From Allolobophora icterica (Eukaryota; Annelida; Clitellata; Crassiclitellata; Lumbricidae), in assembly GCA_963556255.1 (NCBI GenBank), contig OY744614.1, positions 1,274,747 to 1,338,746 on the forward strand: DNA of 64,000 nt. The letters are read 5' to 3'. The notes beneath the pieces are model-generated. The model did no database searches. It worked only from the letters and a program-made list of their open reading frames with translations, and had not been told where the DNA came from. Position 1 is the stretch's first letter, and the number at the start of each line of letters is the position of its first letter. Shown piece by piece: positions 23,780-34,510 of the stretch. A program made the position numbers and the translations under genes.

Positions 23780-26403
23780 ATGAGCCAACGGTCACCGAAA
23801 GACGTTGGCATATGCCCAGTTTGTTTTAACGAATTTAAACTACACCGTACTAAAGGCACACTACACTCCCATGGACCCCGTCGGAACCCATGTCCCGGAT
23901 CAGACCAGGCGCCTATTAGTGGTATGCAAACAGGGACCCGCTCTTCACACACAGCGCATTCTGACGATAGTCCGTACGATAATGATAGCGACGAAAACCT
24001 AATAAGCAGTGAGCCGTTACGAGACATTTTAACCCATCCAAAGGTTAGAAGACCATTGATGAAACACATTCCACTTGCAACAAGAACAGCATGTAGGAAC
24101 TTACTTACCAAGATCCTAAGGGCCGTTATACAAGAACCACATAACCCCTTAAAATGGCAAGATCTACTCCAATTTCCATCAATAATTCTATCAAAGCCCA
24201 AGAGGGGAGGCAAAAAGCGGAACCTGGGCAAGATAATTCTACAGCGCATCGAAGCCTGGCATAGTGGAATGGTCTTCTCTGATGTAGCTAAAGAAATCAC
24301 GCCATCTGACACACGAACCAGGAGGAACGACAAGATCTACGATGGGAGCAAATATCTTGCCCAGGCAGTGTCTAGCAGACTCGAAGACGGCGACATAAAA
24401 GGGGCCCTTCGTTTGCTATGCTCTGATGATGTTCCTGTAGAAGATTCACCTAGAGTGATGGAAGAACTGCAGAAGAAACACCCGAAGGCTTACAATGACC
24501 GGAGGACACTGCCATGCCCTCAGGAAGACAAGTTTGACCCGATACAGGTTTCTGGAAAGATGGTTTGCAATGCTATAGCTTCCTTTCCAGCGGCATCTAG
24601 CGGAGGACCAGATGGCTTCACACCACAACATCTAAAGGACCTTCTGTCCAATGCAACAGACACTGATTTCGTGGAGACTACTACCGATCTAGTCAATCTA
24701 CTATTGAGAGGCGGGCTACCGAAACACATTGCAGAGATTTTATACGGCGGTAGACTCATAACACTTGGGAAAAAGGATGGCGGAATTAGACCGATCACAG
24801 TAGGATACACGTGGCGGCGTCTGGCTGCCAAGTGTATCTGCCAGGTTGTCACTCCATACCTATCGCGAAGTCTGTCACCGCTCCAAATCGGCGTGGGAGT
24901 TTCAGGAGGGGCCGAGGCTGCTGTCCACGCAACCAGACGATACCTGCAGTCTATGCCCGACAACCATATTTTAGTGAAACTGGACTTCTCCAATGCCTTC
25001 AATGCTCTGAGAAGAGATTCAATGTTAGAGGCGATAGCAGCAAAAGCTCCAGAAATATACAGATACGTCTTTGACAACTATGCCTACGCTCCCCAGCTAC
25101 AGACCAAACAGCATACTATTCTGTCAGAGGAAGGGACTCAACAAGGCGATCCCTTAGGACCACTGGAGTTCTGCCTGACGATACATCCACTTCTCGAGAG
25201 TCTGACAACCCCACTAAATATTGGCTATATGGACGATCTCACACTTGCTGGACCGATTGATAAAGTCGAGTCCGACATCAGCTTGATAGAGAAACTCGCG
25301 CCAATGTATGGTCTACAGCTGAATCGAGCAAAATGCGAAGCATCTTTTATAAGTTATGATGAAACAAACAATAGTCAGGCCTTAGCCGAGTTTGAAACTG
25401 TGGCCGTTGAAGATTTGACATTGCTTGGAGCACCGCTACTTCCAGGCAGAGCTGTCGATACATCCATTCAGAAAAAGATTGAAGATCTGGAGAAAGTCAT
25501 CACAAGACTTGAGATGTTACACCCACACGACTCATTCACCCTGTTAAGGTGCAGCTTAACCCTCGGGCTACCAAGGGGGGGGTGGTTACCACCCCCCCTA
25601 CGTTTTTCTGGAAAAACTTTTTTTTGCACATGGAATATAATTTTGACATTTTAGGTAGCTGTAGGGGGTCCATTTGCGCAAATTTTGAGGTAAAAGTCAT
25701 GATGATATCCCACGCCATAAAAAAGTTATACCCGATATAGCCTAGGTACCACTTATGAAATCAGGAATTTCTCTCGTCAGCTGTTAGCTGTTGTCGACTA
25801 TAAAGGTATTCATTATTCTTTCTGGAAGAGAAACAACTATGCCATTCTTTAGAGGGAATTTAGGGTTATATTTACTTGCTTAGTTATTTGTCTTTTGATA
25901 ACCGGAAGTGATCATAATGAATAATAATACGCTTTTTCAGTGTGAAAATCACTGATGCAATATCACAACGTAAACCGATATGGTTGGGTATGGGGAAGGG
26001 CTATAAACAGTTGAAGCAGAATACTAACAGAGTAAAGTAGTGCTGTGAAGTGTTCAAGAAGCCGGTTTGCAGGAAGCATTCGCACAAAACAATGAAAGTA
26101 ACTTGCAACAACTGCAAGGACCACTGACGTATTTGACTGCCGGGAAAAATTACATAATTTCTTGTTTCATGTTGATATAGCTGCACACCTTTAGGTTTTG
26201 CCTGTAACTAAAACAGACTTTGGAATAGTTTGTATTGTTGAAAATTAAGCCACATTATATTCATTATATTTAGAATATTCTTGGATACATAGTTCATTTT
26301 CAAAACCCACATCATTTATATATTTTTGTCCAGGTATTTACGTAACAATCGTAATTGTCTATGGGCATATATATATACACACACATATACCGGTAATAAT
26401 GTG

Positions 26404-26493
<90 letters not shown>

Positions 26494-27968
26494 TCTTGCG
26501 TGTCGATGTAGGGCCTTACGTCATAATATTAATTGATCAATAGTACAAATTGTGTGCGATAATATCAGATATCGTTAAATGGACCGGTGCCTTTGTTAAA
26601 AACTATATAATTTCGAGATGCATTCATATATTTTACAACTAAATATACCATTCTTTTCAGAAATGAATGCTGAATCAAATGCTGTATTACATGATATGAT
26701 ATCTTAAACCAAACACGAAATTCCGGGGGGGGGGTGGTAACCACCCCCCCCTTGGTAGCCGATGTCGCAAAAAAACCTTGGTAGCCTGAGGGTTAAGCAT
26801 ACCGAAGCTGCTATACATATTAAGAACCTCAGCCTGCTTCCTAAACAAAGGACTTCTATGCGACTTCGACGAAGTCTTGAGAACGGGACTCTGTAGCCTT
26901 CTTAACATTCACATGAGCGACGATCAATGGATCCAGGCGTCTTTGCCTGTGAGAAACGGTGGTCTTGGGATTCGTAGTGCCGATATGCTGGCAACTTCCG
27001 CCTTTTTGGCATCAGCCGCTGGCACGCGAAGCCTTCAAGACCAACTGCTGCACGATGTCGCCGTAACGGTCGCAGATCCATTGGTAGAGGAGGCTTCTAG
27101 ATCGTGGTCTTTGAGATCGAACGCGCCTACTCCCATCGAACAGAAGGCTCATGTACAAAGAGAATGGGACAGCGCACTGATATCGCGTGCACTTGAAGGC
27201 CTTTCAGAAAGAGCCACTGATTCTACTGCTAAAGCCAGACTGTTAGCTGCGCAATCACCACACTCAGGAGACTGGCTTCAAGCACTACCCATAACAATCG
27301 CAGGATTACGGATGCCAGGAGAAGTTCTGAGAATAGCAGCCGGCATCCGGCTGGGCACTGCGTTATGTGAAAAACACACATGTAAATGTGGGGCGATAGT
27401 AGAATCCAATGGCCATCACGGATTCTCTTGCATCAAGGGAACTGGAAGGCAACAACGACATGCCATGATCAACGACGTGATTTGGCGGGCCTTCATCAGA
27501 GCCAAAATACCGGCCATCAAAGAGCCCAATGGCCTCTCCAGAGCTGACGGCAAAAGGCCTGATGGAGTCACCATAATTCCTTGGGCCAGAGGTCGATGCT
27601 TAGCGTGGGATGTCACGGTGCCAGACACATTCGCAGCATCGTATCAGCATGTAACATCGCAAAACGCAGGTGCCGCAGCGGAAAAAGCAGCCCACAATAA
27701 GGAAAACAAATATGCTGTCATCTCGCAATCGCACCATTTCATACCTGTTGCAGTCGAAACCTCAGGAAGCTGGCACGCCGAGTCACTGGAATTTATCCAA
27801 GAACTTGGTTCCAAGATAAAAGCAGCTACAGGAGATCAGCGTGAGACCAGCCATCTGCTGCAGCGTCTATCAATTGCCCTGCAAACTGGAAACTCTCTAT
27901 CTGTTCTAGGCACGTCGGACTCGAACAACAAGGAGACCGTGCAGCCAGGACTGAATGTCGGTCTATAG
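23780..27968 (+). CDS. LINE ORF: reverse transcriptase plus restriction-like endonuclease, split by a TTAA element
   Basis: Single ORF of a non-LTR retrotransposon. The first part (23780-25555, 592 codons) has an N-terminal CPVC...H...C finger (C12, C15, H31, C38), then the reverse transcriptase: [11 protein letters not shown] near 275, [10 protein letters not shown] near 330, LDFSNAF (motif A, D402), QQGDPLGP (motif B, 454-461) and YMDD (motif C, 483-486). The piggyBac-type element 25560-26792 then interrupts it. The frame resumes at the right TTAA (26793) and runs to 27968 with a zinc knuckle CKCG...HH...[22 protein letters not shown] (restriction-like endonuclease) and [13 protein letters not shown]. 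Removing one TTAA and the insert leaves 984 codons including stop with no frameshift or internal stop, so the LINE was intact when hit. YMDD is unusual, as most LINEs have xADD. R2/NeSL/R4-like elements share this endonuclease; the clade is not assigned. Confidence 0.88.
25952..26127 (+). pseudogene. piggyBac transposase C-terminal cysteine-rich relict
   Basis: Frame reading [20 protein letters not shown], an in-frame TAG, then [17 protein letters not shown] and VTCNNCKDH. The spaced Cys/His pattern (C...C..H...C..C) resembles the C-terminal cysteine-rich domain of piggyBac transposases. The other three family A copies keep this 61-codon stretch open. Confidence 0.65.
26410..26490. repeat. 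(TA)n microsatellite
   Basis: About 40 TA units inside family A copy 1; absent at this position in copies 2-4. Confidence 0.97.
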
Positions 27969-28026
27969 CCTAGAATCCCTAGATAGGCTACATTTAACAA
28001 TTCGTCTGCATATGAGTTTGTTGGTT

Positions 28027-28038
28027 ATAATAATAATA

Positions 28039-28120
<82 letters not shown>
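28027..28120. repeat. (TAA)n microsatellite downstream of LINE
   Basis: About 30 TAA units starting about 60 bp after the LINE stop codon, where a 3' tail or target is expected. Confidence 0.97.
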
Positions 28121-28121
<1 letters not shown>

Positions 28122-28692
28122 GAGTTTATACCCATGTTTTTTTATTAGCTATTGACTATTGAAGTCACTATTCTACGTCCACCATACGCTTCTTCTCCTT
28201 TAAATTTTCTTTGATTAGCTACGTCCACGATGGGCTTCCTTTTCTTAAAAGTTTAAATTTTCTATGAGTTAACACCCATCTTTCTTTGATTAGGCCTAGC
28301 TATTCTATGTCTATGATATATTTTATTGTTGAAATGTCACAGCCGCGTCATTTTTTTTCCAACAAATAATTATTATACATGTACAAGTAACAACAATACT
28401 GCATAGTAGCATTATCATTTTAAAGCCAACAATGGATAAATTGTTGAAAAAACAACCGCTTAAAACGTAACCTTTAGCACTGAATCTACCGAGACTGACA
28501 CTCCAGACGCCGGAGTTGATCGGTGGAAGGCCCTACGCAGGGTAAGATTAGACGGTATGACGATAATTGTTTATCCTTTGGATTTACGTGGTGTGGTGAT
28601 GAAAATGAACCGAAACCCTTGTACAATCTATTGTTGATATGATCTGCAGTGAAAAACTGTCAAATAATTAAATGAAACCTTCTCTACTTTAG
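28121..28692 (+). other. Left part of a decayed hAT element
   Basis: AT-rich spacer up to about 28430, then ATGGATAAATTGTTGAAAAAAC (MDKLLKK, a frequent start of ZBED-type hAT transposases) ending at a stop within 12 codons. Further frames are broken. The left terminal repeat was not found. Confidence 0.45.
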
Positions 28693-28860
28693 CGAAATTC
28701 CAATACAAAACATCCACTTCTTCAAGGTAAACCACTTGAATTTTTTAAAAGAAGAAAAATGGAAATGCTACAAAGTATGAAAAGTTTAAAGTCGTCTACT
28801 GCAGCTAGCTACAAGCATTGGAATCGGGTTGTAAAATTTTTTATTCCCTTCAGCAGGTAA
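28693..28860 (+). pseudogene. hAT (ZBED5/FAM200-like) transposase fragment
   Basis: A 55-codon frame between stops at 28690 and 28858 reads NTKHPLLQGKPLEFFKRRK, then ASYKHWNRVVKFFIPFSR. The TKHP...KPLEFFKR segment matches the end of the BED zinc finger and the linker seen in ZBED5-like hAT transposases. Further downstream (near 28910) MLELEPELRFKLT resembles a later part of the same protein. The catalytic RNase-H core is deleted. Confidence 0.65.
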
Positions 28861-29214
28861 TATCTGTGCGAAACTGGTTTTCAGCAATGCTTGCGATCCA
28901 AAAAAAAATATAGAACAATGCTTGAACTCGAACCAGAGTTGCGTTTTAAATTGACATATTAAGCCAGATATTGTAAATCTGTGCTTGTCGAAACAGGTAT
29001 ACAGCTCACATTAACACTTTGTAATAGTGATTTAATTTTACCTTTTGTTGATATGATTTCATTCTTAAAATCATGCTATATTTTAAATTTGTCTACCTAC
29101 GCTAATTGCAAGGGCATTTCGAGCTCGCCTGTTGTTTCTGATCTTTGCTGAGGGTACGCCAACACTCGATTGTTTTACCGGGGGTACAATAAAAATAAAG
29201 TTTGAGAACCCCTG
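28861..29214 (+). mobile_element. Right end of the decayed hAT element
   Basis: Ends in AAAGTTTGAGAACCCCTG at 29197-29214, which reads CAGGGGTTCTCAAACTTT on the minus strand, a standard hAT terminal repeat. Candidate duplication CACTAGAG follows at 29215-29222; no left partner was found. Confidence 0.65.
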
Positions 29215-29930
29215 CACTAGAGATTGGTTGGAGTTGGTTTCTGTAGAATGACTGAGTCCTGAATCATGGATAACTGGCAGCGCCCTCCTCCTTAACCCAG
29301 CATTTGGACTGGTACCACTTGAAATTGGCATTGATATGTGTTTTGGTATTTATTGCTTAGCGACATCTTGTGAATGTCAGTTTAGTTGGCGCCAACCTTA
29401 ACACTCGTGTAAATCTGTTAAAGAAGGAATGCAGAGATTTTACGCGACTGGTATTTATGTAGCTGACAATGACTGTGTTTAAAAGGTATCTAACAAAACT
29501 TTGAGTTTTATGTACCATTGTCAGAGTTTTACAACTTAGCGACAGATTGATAAATATGTAGCCGATGATGGATTCCTTTCAAAGGTGTCTAATTTCAGTC
29601 GTGAATTCAATCATGAACTACTATGTACAATGCAATGCAATACTAGGCAACTGTATATAGAAATTCATGATTTCATGGGGCATTATTTAATGGCAGTGGT
29701 CTGACAAAGATGATTAGCGTCTCCTTCATTTGTCCTTGCTTCGGACTGACATTACCACAGTACAAGCAATGGCGGAGTTAATGGATTACCAAGTGCACGC
29801 GGTTAGTTAGTTAGCTAGTGTCTGTTTAACGACGCTGTGTCATAACAAAGGTGTCCGTGTCTCTCCTCTTTTCTTTAGGCTTGGGACTGGTACTGCCAGA
29901 GTACGGACATTAGCGGAGTTAAAGCGCTGT
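29215..29930 (+). repeat. R2 and R1 copies
   Basis: R2-like text at 29220-29335 (GCGCCCTCCTCCTTAACCCAGC), 29700-29790 and 29820-29935 (TTAACGACGCTGTGTCATAAC). Reverse R1 at 29340-29640 with GCGACATCTTGTGAATGTCAG near 29359 and AAAGGTGTCTAATTTCAGTCG near 29582. Confidence 0.65.
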
Positions 29931-29935
29931 TAGTG

Positions 29936-30230
29936 AACGCTGTTTTTGTAAAAAAAAAAACACAACGATGTTAGTAAACGCTGTTTCATTAATATAATGT
30001 TGATTTAAAGCGTTTTAAAGGTGTTCTAAGGCGAAATTGCCGTTTGCAATATTTAACGACAACTTGCTTCTATCGTGGCCGTTAAGTTCGGCATAACTTG
30101 ACCTTGATATGCACAGAGATAATCTAGAAATTTGACCTGACCATTTGGTGGGTCATAGAACGAAATAATCCTATCAAAATATCTATAAATTAAACGTCAT
30201 ATTTCTACTTATAAAGCAATATAAATTGAC
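29936..30230 (-). repeat. Degenerate R1 and AT-rich spacer
   Basis: GCGTTTTAAAGGTGTTCTAAG near 30010 and GACAACTTGCTTCTATC near 30058, similar to 43430-43480. The segment after 30110 resembles 43495-43580 (AATCTAGAAAT, AATCCTA(T/G)CAAAATATCT), so both are copies of one longer repeat. Confidence 0.5.
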
Positions 30231-30482
30231 AGCTGCTCTGCCTCCTCTCTTGATCTGGACCCCTGGAAATCTGACTCGGAACTCTATTGGACTACTCTTT
30301 GGAAAATCCCCTCTGATTTGATTTGGCCTTCTGGAATTTGGACTCGGACTTCTCTTCGATTACTCTCTGGAAACACTCTTTGACTTGACGTAGCGCTCGT
30401 AAATAGGCTAGTGCCCTGCGCTTGGCCTTCGAGTGGCGCTTTAGAAGTTTGTAGACTACGATTACGATAACGATCATAAATG
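30231..30482 (+). repeat. LINE 3' UTR, duplicated, with ATTACG tail
   Basis: Two imperfect copies of TGGACTCGGA-CTTCTC...GACTACTCTTTGGAAA-type 3' UTR in tandem, ending in GGCGCTTTAGAAGTTTG and GATTACGATAACGATC. Same family as 10850-10980. It continues into an ATGAATGAATTAATGAAT tract. Confidence 0.65.
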
Positions 30483-30539
30483 AATGAATTAATGAATACT
30501 CGTTTATTAAAACATCATAGCCGACATAACGCAACTAGA

Positions 30540-30766
30540 ACAAGCTACAGAGGTTATGTGGTCTCACGAGCAACTAATTAGCGTCAGTGGGCATTCTTGT
30601 AGACAATACGGGTATACAATTCTCTTATCATCGTTTTCGGGTAGGGTAAATTTATGCGGTCTCTCTCGAAGGTTGTGTCCACTGCTACGGAGGGGAGGGG
30701 GCAGGTCACGCAACACATGATTGGTTCCTCATGATTGCACGAAAAGTCGTTCGTCTGACTTATTGA
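30540..30766. other. Unassigned region upstream of a TATA motif
   Basis: Moderate GC, no R1/R2 marks. A 76-codon minus-strand frame (30584-30814) has no recognisable motif. Possibly single-copy DNA. Confidence 0.35.
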
Positions 30767-30950
30767 CCAATTGGTTGACGCAATCAGCATCGCCATGGTT
30801 AGTCGCTTAAACAAACGGTCAATCCTATCTCTATCCCTCTGGTTACTATACCCCTACCAGGCTTGGGAGGGGTATAAAATATGCATTGTTTCCATTGTGA
30901 CATCGCGAGGGCTGTTGATTGAAGACCATGCGAGCGGAGCACACGCAGAA
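30767..30950 (+). promoter_or_regulatory. Candidate core promoter with CCAAT and TATA boxes
   Basis: GACCAATTGG at 30765-30774, GCAATCAGC near 30779 and inverted ATTGG near 30720 lie 100-150 bp upstream of GGTATAAAATATGCAT at 30871-30886. An ATG in good context (GACCATGC) follows at about 30927, and GAACGTACGTAT near 30949 resembles a splice donor. The encoded frame (MRAEHTQNV...) has no known domain. Arrangement is promoter-like, but expression is not shown. Confidence 0.3.
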
Positions 30951-31059
30951 CGTACGTATATCGAAGATGAGCTGGCGGAGAGTGGTTGTCACTCCTAGCT
31001 CCGACTGCAACGTGACGCATAATATTTTCATGGTTGACGCCAATCATCTTAGTAATGCA

Positions 31060-31215
31060 ACAGTGTTGTTAAACAGCAACTAATCTCCACTAGCTTCGAA
31101 ATAAAACCAACGCTACAAATGTCGTGCAGTTAACTCCGCCACTGCCCGTAATCTGGTGGTGCCAGTCGCAGGCCTAGAGAAAGGAGGAGAGTGACGTATA
31201 CGGACCTGGCAGCCA
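31060..31215 (-). repeat. R2 repeat, reverse copy
   Basis: AACAGTGTTGTTAAACAGCAAC, then AACTCCGCCACTGCCCGTAA and GGTGCCAGTCGCAGGCCTAG, then GGAGGAGAGTGACG. Confidence 0.6.
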
Positions 31216-31640
31216 ATAGTTATCACTAAACATTAAAACTCTTGTACCTTCGCGAAGTATTACACTAGATAATCAGAAGGCCTTGTTAATTTTAATAAGT
31301 AACTAGGTTAACATTTGAAACTGTATTTGCTATGTAACTCTTATCGTTTTTGCGCTGACAGTGGACCATGTAAAGCATCCTAGAAGTGGATTGCTACCGA
31401 TAATGCTGCATAAATTATTGTAATCATAATTACAATTATATACGCGGATTTCTAGTTAGGTTCGGGTCGCCGTTGACGCAATTGACTTCCACAAGATGTC
31501 GCTAAATACAAAACTTTGCGACATATAATCCAGTCCCAGTTACATACCTTTTAAACGCTTCTATTTCCATACTAGTGTATTAACCCGTCATAAATTATGA
31601 CGTGACGACAGTGTATCATTGTAGGCCTATATGTATCGTT
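31216..31640 (+). repeat. R1 units and flanks
   Basis: TTCCACAAGATGTCGCTAAATAC at 31489 and ACATACCTTTTAAACGCTTC near 31543. The preceding text 31240-31440 is repeated at 33560-33740 (CTAGATAATC, AACTAGGTTAA, AATTACAATTA), so the two regions are paralogous. Confidence 0.65.
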
Positions 31641-32012
31641 GGCTAAAATGCTCTGCTCGTCGTCAAGACGGCAGTATAGTGACGTCACAAACGGTTTCAC
31701 AATAGAACAGAAAGCGTCATACGACGGACAAATTTGCATATAAGGAAACTATATGTATAGATACATGTACAAATAATTGTTGACCGTTAATCACGTTTAA
31801 TATGTAGATAAGCCCGTTGGCCGCTAACATGTAACTTATAGTATTAATCCTTAGTAGAAACTAATGAAGTTAAGACGAGTAACATGAATAGACTTGGGTA
31901 TAATGCAGAGGGTCTCGAATTGGCCTGAACGGGTACAGTTATAGAGGGGAACACCGTGTAGGGCACGACATTGAAGAGAACGGTCGACCAAATAGGCCTA
32001 CCATTGATTGTC
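31641..32012. other. Unassigned region
   Basis: No frame or repeat mark recognised. TGACGTCACAAACGG near 31680 contains a CRE-like octamer by chance or design. Confidence 0.35.
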
Positions 32013-32212
32013 AGTTTGTAAATGCATCTTCAATATTAATGCTAAACTGTGGAGATGAAAGTCCGAGTTCAACTTATCGAATTTATCGCTTCGAATTTGA
32101 AGAAACTTGTCTTGTTTCGCCCTTTCCAATGTAGCCTAAAGAGGAGCGAGGACGTGACATGCCACGAATTCACTTACTGGCATTTAGGCCTACAGTTTTA
32201 GCTGTTCCTACC
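32013..32212 (+). repeat. R3 repeat, left half (split by hAT)
   Basis: Matches 42380-42573 over about 190 bp (AATGCTAAACTGT, GTCCGAGT, AACTTATCGAA, TATCGCTTC, GGAGCGAGGACGTGA). It is broken at TTCCTACC by the hAT element 32213-33107. Confidence 0.85.
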
Positions 32213-33107
32213 CAGAGGCGCGTTTACACGTAGGCGCACTAGGCGCGCGCCTAGGGCCCCCAAATCTTGGAGCGCCCCCAAATGAATTAAACAAATATTT
32301 TAATTATAAAAAATAACATTTTTTATTTAATTATTGTTCTTTATTTTATAAAAAAATAACATTTCTGAATTTTTATTTATTTTAAATATAACATATTTTC
32401 TATTACTTTACAGCTTAGCGTTCACATCAAAGTAGCCTATATCAAGCCTATTTTAATTTTTAATTGCTTGTTCATTTGGGCTTATAATTCATTTAGTGCA
32501 AAATAGCATCAAACTTGTAAGCAACAAGCTGTGTGCTGCAGTTTACGAGTTCAAAGTTTTAGTCTGATGATTCCGTCATTTTAGTGTTTAAAAGTAATTA
32601 AGACTTTTAGGCCTATTGGGTGACAAAAACTTTGAACAACAAGTTGATAAATTTGTTAGACGCAGATGCATAGTTGGATGAGAAAGCGATCAATTAAATT
32701 TTTAAATTCTGCATTAGCATATTTTGCAACTTAAACTTTCTCTTCTATTTCTATTACGCTGTTTGTGACTAGACTAGTTGTAACAAAAAGTAGCACCGAT
32801 TCAATTTCACAAAATTAATTGTTGAAGCATTTTTATGATATATAATATAGCATTGCTGCATTGCATTGCAATAAACGAGTAGGTCTACTGTACACCTGTA
32901 AATATCGTTGCGTTTTCATTCCTTGAAAAGACCTTCTATAACTAATCATAATTACAATGTCAATAAACTCACAAAAACGGCTTCAAGTACAACTTCGTGG
33001 GTTTCTGCACATGATAAGCTTAACACAACCAGAGTCTCGGACTCTCAGTCTACAAGTTCAGAACTGCCCCAAAAATGTTTGCGCCGTTTTCTGCACAAGC
33101 GCGTCTG
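32213..33107. mobile_element. Non-autonomous hAT element with known empty site
   Basis: An 895-bp element with ends CAGAGGCGCGTTTAC and AAGCGCGTCTG (imperfect inverted repeat CAGA-GCGC) and perfect 8-bp duplication TTCCTACC (32205-32212, 33108-33115). Subterminal CACTAGGCGCGCGCCTAGGG is strongly palindromic. The paralogous R3 copy near 42566-42573 has a single TTCCTACC in uninterrupted sequence, giving a pre-insertion site. Frames of 64-74 codons at the right end lack transposase motifs. Confidence 0.93.
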
Positions 33108-33420
33108 TTCCTACCACGAGTGCGTCTACTGAACTTGTGTTTATCAGTTGAAGAATGTTTATGTGTCCTCATGACCGTGCTAGATTATCGAACACAACAC
33201 TTTATTTAATTTAGTGTCTTTCATGTGTAATTTTGGTAAATGACGCTAACAATTCTTTCCGCATAAATAGCTCTGTTATTTTTTTGCTATAAATTGCGTG
33301 CTTCGATGTATTTTCATGTGGCTGGACTTGGACTCGGGCTAGGACTCATTCTTTAGTGACTCGGATTCGGACTCTGACTCGAACACTTCAGGACTCGGAC
33401 TCCACTACATATTCTTCTGC
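33108..33420 (+). repeat. R3 repeat, right half
   Basis: Matches 42566-42860: CACGAGTGCG, AACTTGTGTTTA, TGTGTAATTTTGGTAAATGACG, TTCATGTGGCTGGACTT, then GACTCGGACTC repeats. Confidence 0.85.
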
Positions 33421-33540
33421 AGTTAACTCCGCTACTGCCCGTACTCTGGTGGTGCCAAGACGCAGGCTTTGAGAAAGGAGGAGGGCGACGTGAACGGCCC
33501 TGGCATCCATTAGATGTCGCAAAACACTGAAAACTTGTGT
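33420..33540 (-). repeat. R2 repeat, reverse copy
   Basis: CAGTTAACTCCGCTACTGCC, GGTGCCAAGACGCAGGC and GGAGGAGGGCGACG, then a TTAGATGTCGCAAAACACTG R1-like join. Confidence 0.6.
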
Positions 33541-34199
33541 AGTACCGTAGCGACGTACAATGCTAGATAATCGAAGGCCTAGTTAATTTTAAAAAGCAAC
33601 TAGGTTAATCAATTGAAACTGTACTTGTTATGTAACTCATCATTTGCGCTGTCAGTTCACTTTCTACAGCATACTAGAAGTGACTTTCTATTCAAAATGT
33701 TGTATGAATTACGGTAATTATAATTACAATTAAATCCGTGGATTTCTATGTAGGTTAAGGTCGACGTCAGCGTAACTGATTTCCACAAGATGTCGCTAAA
33801 CACAAAATTTTGCAAAATAAACCAGTTCCAATTAGATACCTTTGAAACGCTTCAGCTTCCAGCTATAAATATTCGTTGTTCCGTTTAATATTCAGATGGA
33901 TCACATTGGCAGCTAATACTCAATCCTAACGTTAAGCATTCTAAGCCTTCTAAGGCATACAAGACAATGCTATAAATTACATTTTAACATGTTTAGATTC
34001 ATGCTACAAGTAATTATCATGTAACTCACAGCATTAACTCGTAGCAGTAGCACCGATAGTTTACAGTCCAAAGCATCTTATGAGTAGCTTACTACTGACA
34101 ATGCTATATGTAAATTAATTACAATTACAATTTAACATGTTAAATTTATTATCTAGAGTGAGCATCGTGTAGAGAAAGAAAGAACTTAGGACAAAAATA
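33541..34199 (+). repeat. R1 unit and paralogous AT-rich flanks
   Basis: CCACAAGATGTCGCTAAACAC at 33783 and AGATACCTTTGAAACGCTTC near 33833. 33560-33740 repeats 31240-31440. 34010-34170 resembles 43110-43250 (GTAGC...TTGCTGACAATGCTAT). Confidence 0.6.
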
Positions 34200-34262
34200 A
34201 ATAAAAGGTTATTTTTTAACGACGCTGTGTCAGACAATAAATGGTCAGCGTCAACATCCTCC
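34200..34262 (+). repeat. R2 fragment
   Basis: TTTTTTAACGACGCTGTGTCAGA, then GTCAGCGTCAACATCCTCC. Confidence 0.6.
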
Positions 34263-34510
34263 TTTCGTAGCGTATCGTATTTGAAGATTTGCATAGCGCC
34301 GCTCAGAGCCGATCGCCACTCAGCAGCGCTCCCATTGCGGATGTCCCGAGACAAGAAAAAGACTTAAGCACGGAAAGGGATGTATCCAGGTTTGGGAAGG
34401 GCACTACCAGATACGCGTAGTACAACGGGAACAGAACGTATCTCAGGGCGTGCGTGGTCTGAGGGAATCCGAGAATGTTATCTCCACGTACGGCAGCTGG
34501 AAAGAACAGC
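34263..34510 (-). pseudogene. CR1/L2-type LINE 3' end
   Basis: Minus-strand frame ...DTSLSVLKSFSCLG...AMGALLSGDRL ending in the GCGCCGCTCAGAGC hairpin zone and an ATACGATACG tail at 34263-34280. The same coding end and 3' structure is found at 46860-47010 and 59225-59440. Confidence 0.65.

Larger units (their letters stand above)
25560..26792 (+). mobile_element. piggyBac-type TTAA element, family A copy 1
   Basis: A 1233-bp element between TTAA 25556-25559 and 26793-26796. Ends are CCCTCGGGCTACCAAGG and CCTTGGTAGCCTGAGGG. Subterminal G-run/C-run palindromes (GGGGTGGTTACCACCCC) lie at about 25573 and 26727. It contains a relict cysteine-rich transposase C-terminus (25952-26127, stop at the 34th codon) and a (TA)n tract at 26410-26490. 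The host LINE frame is restored exactly by its removal, confirming the boundaries. Confidence 0.95.

Noticed and set aside
31676..31690. TGACGTCA as a cAMP-response element
   Set aside because: One octamer in AT-rich DNA with no promoter context is likely to be chance.
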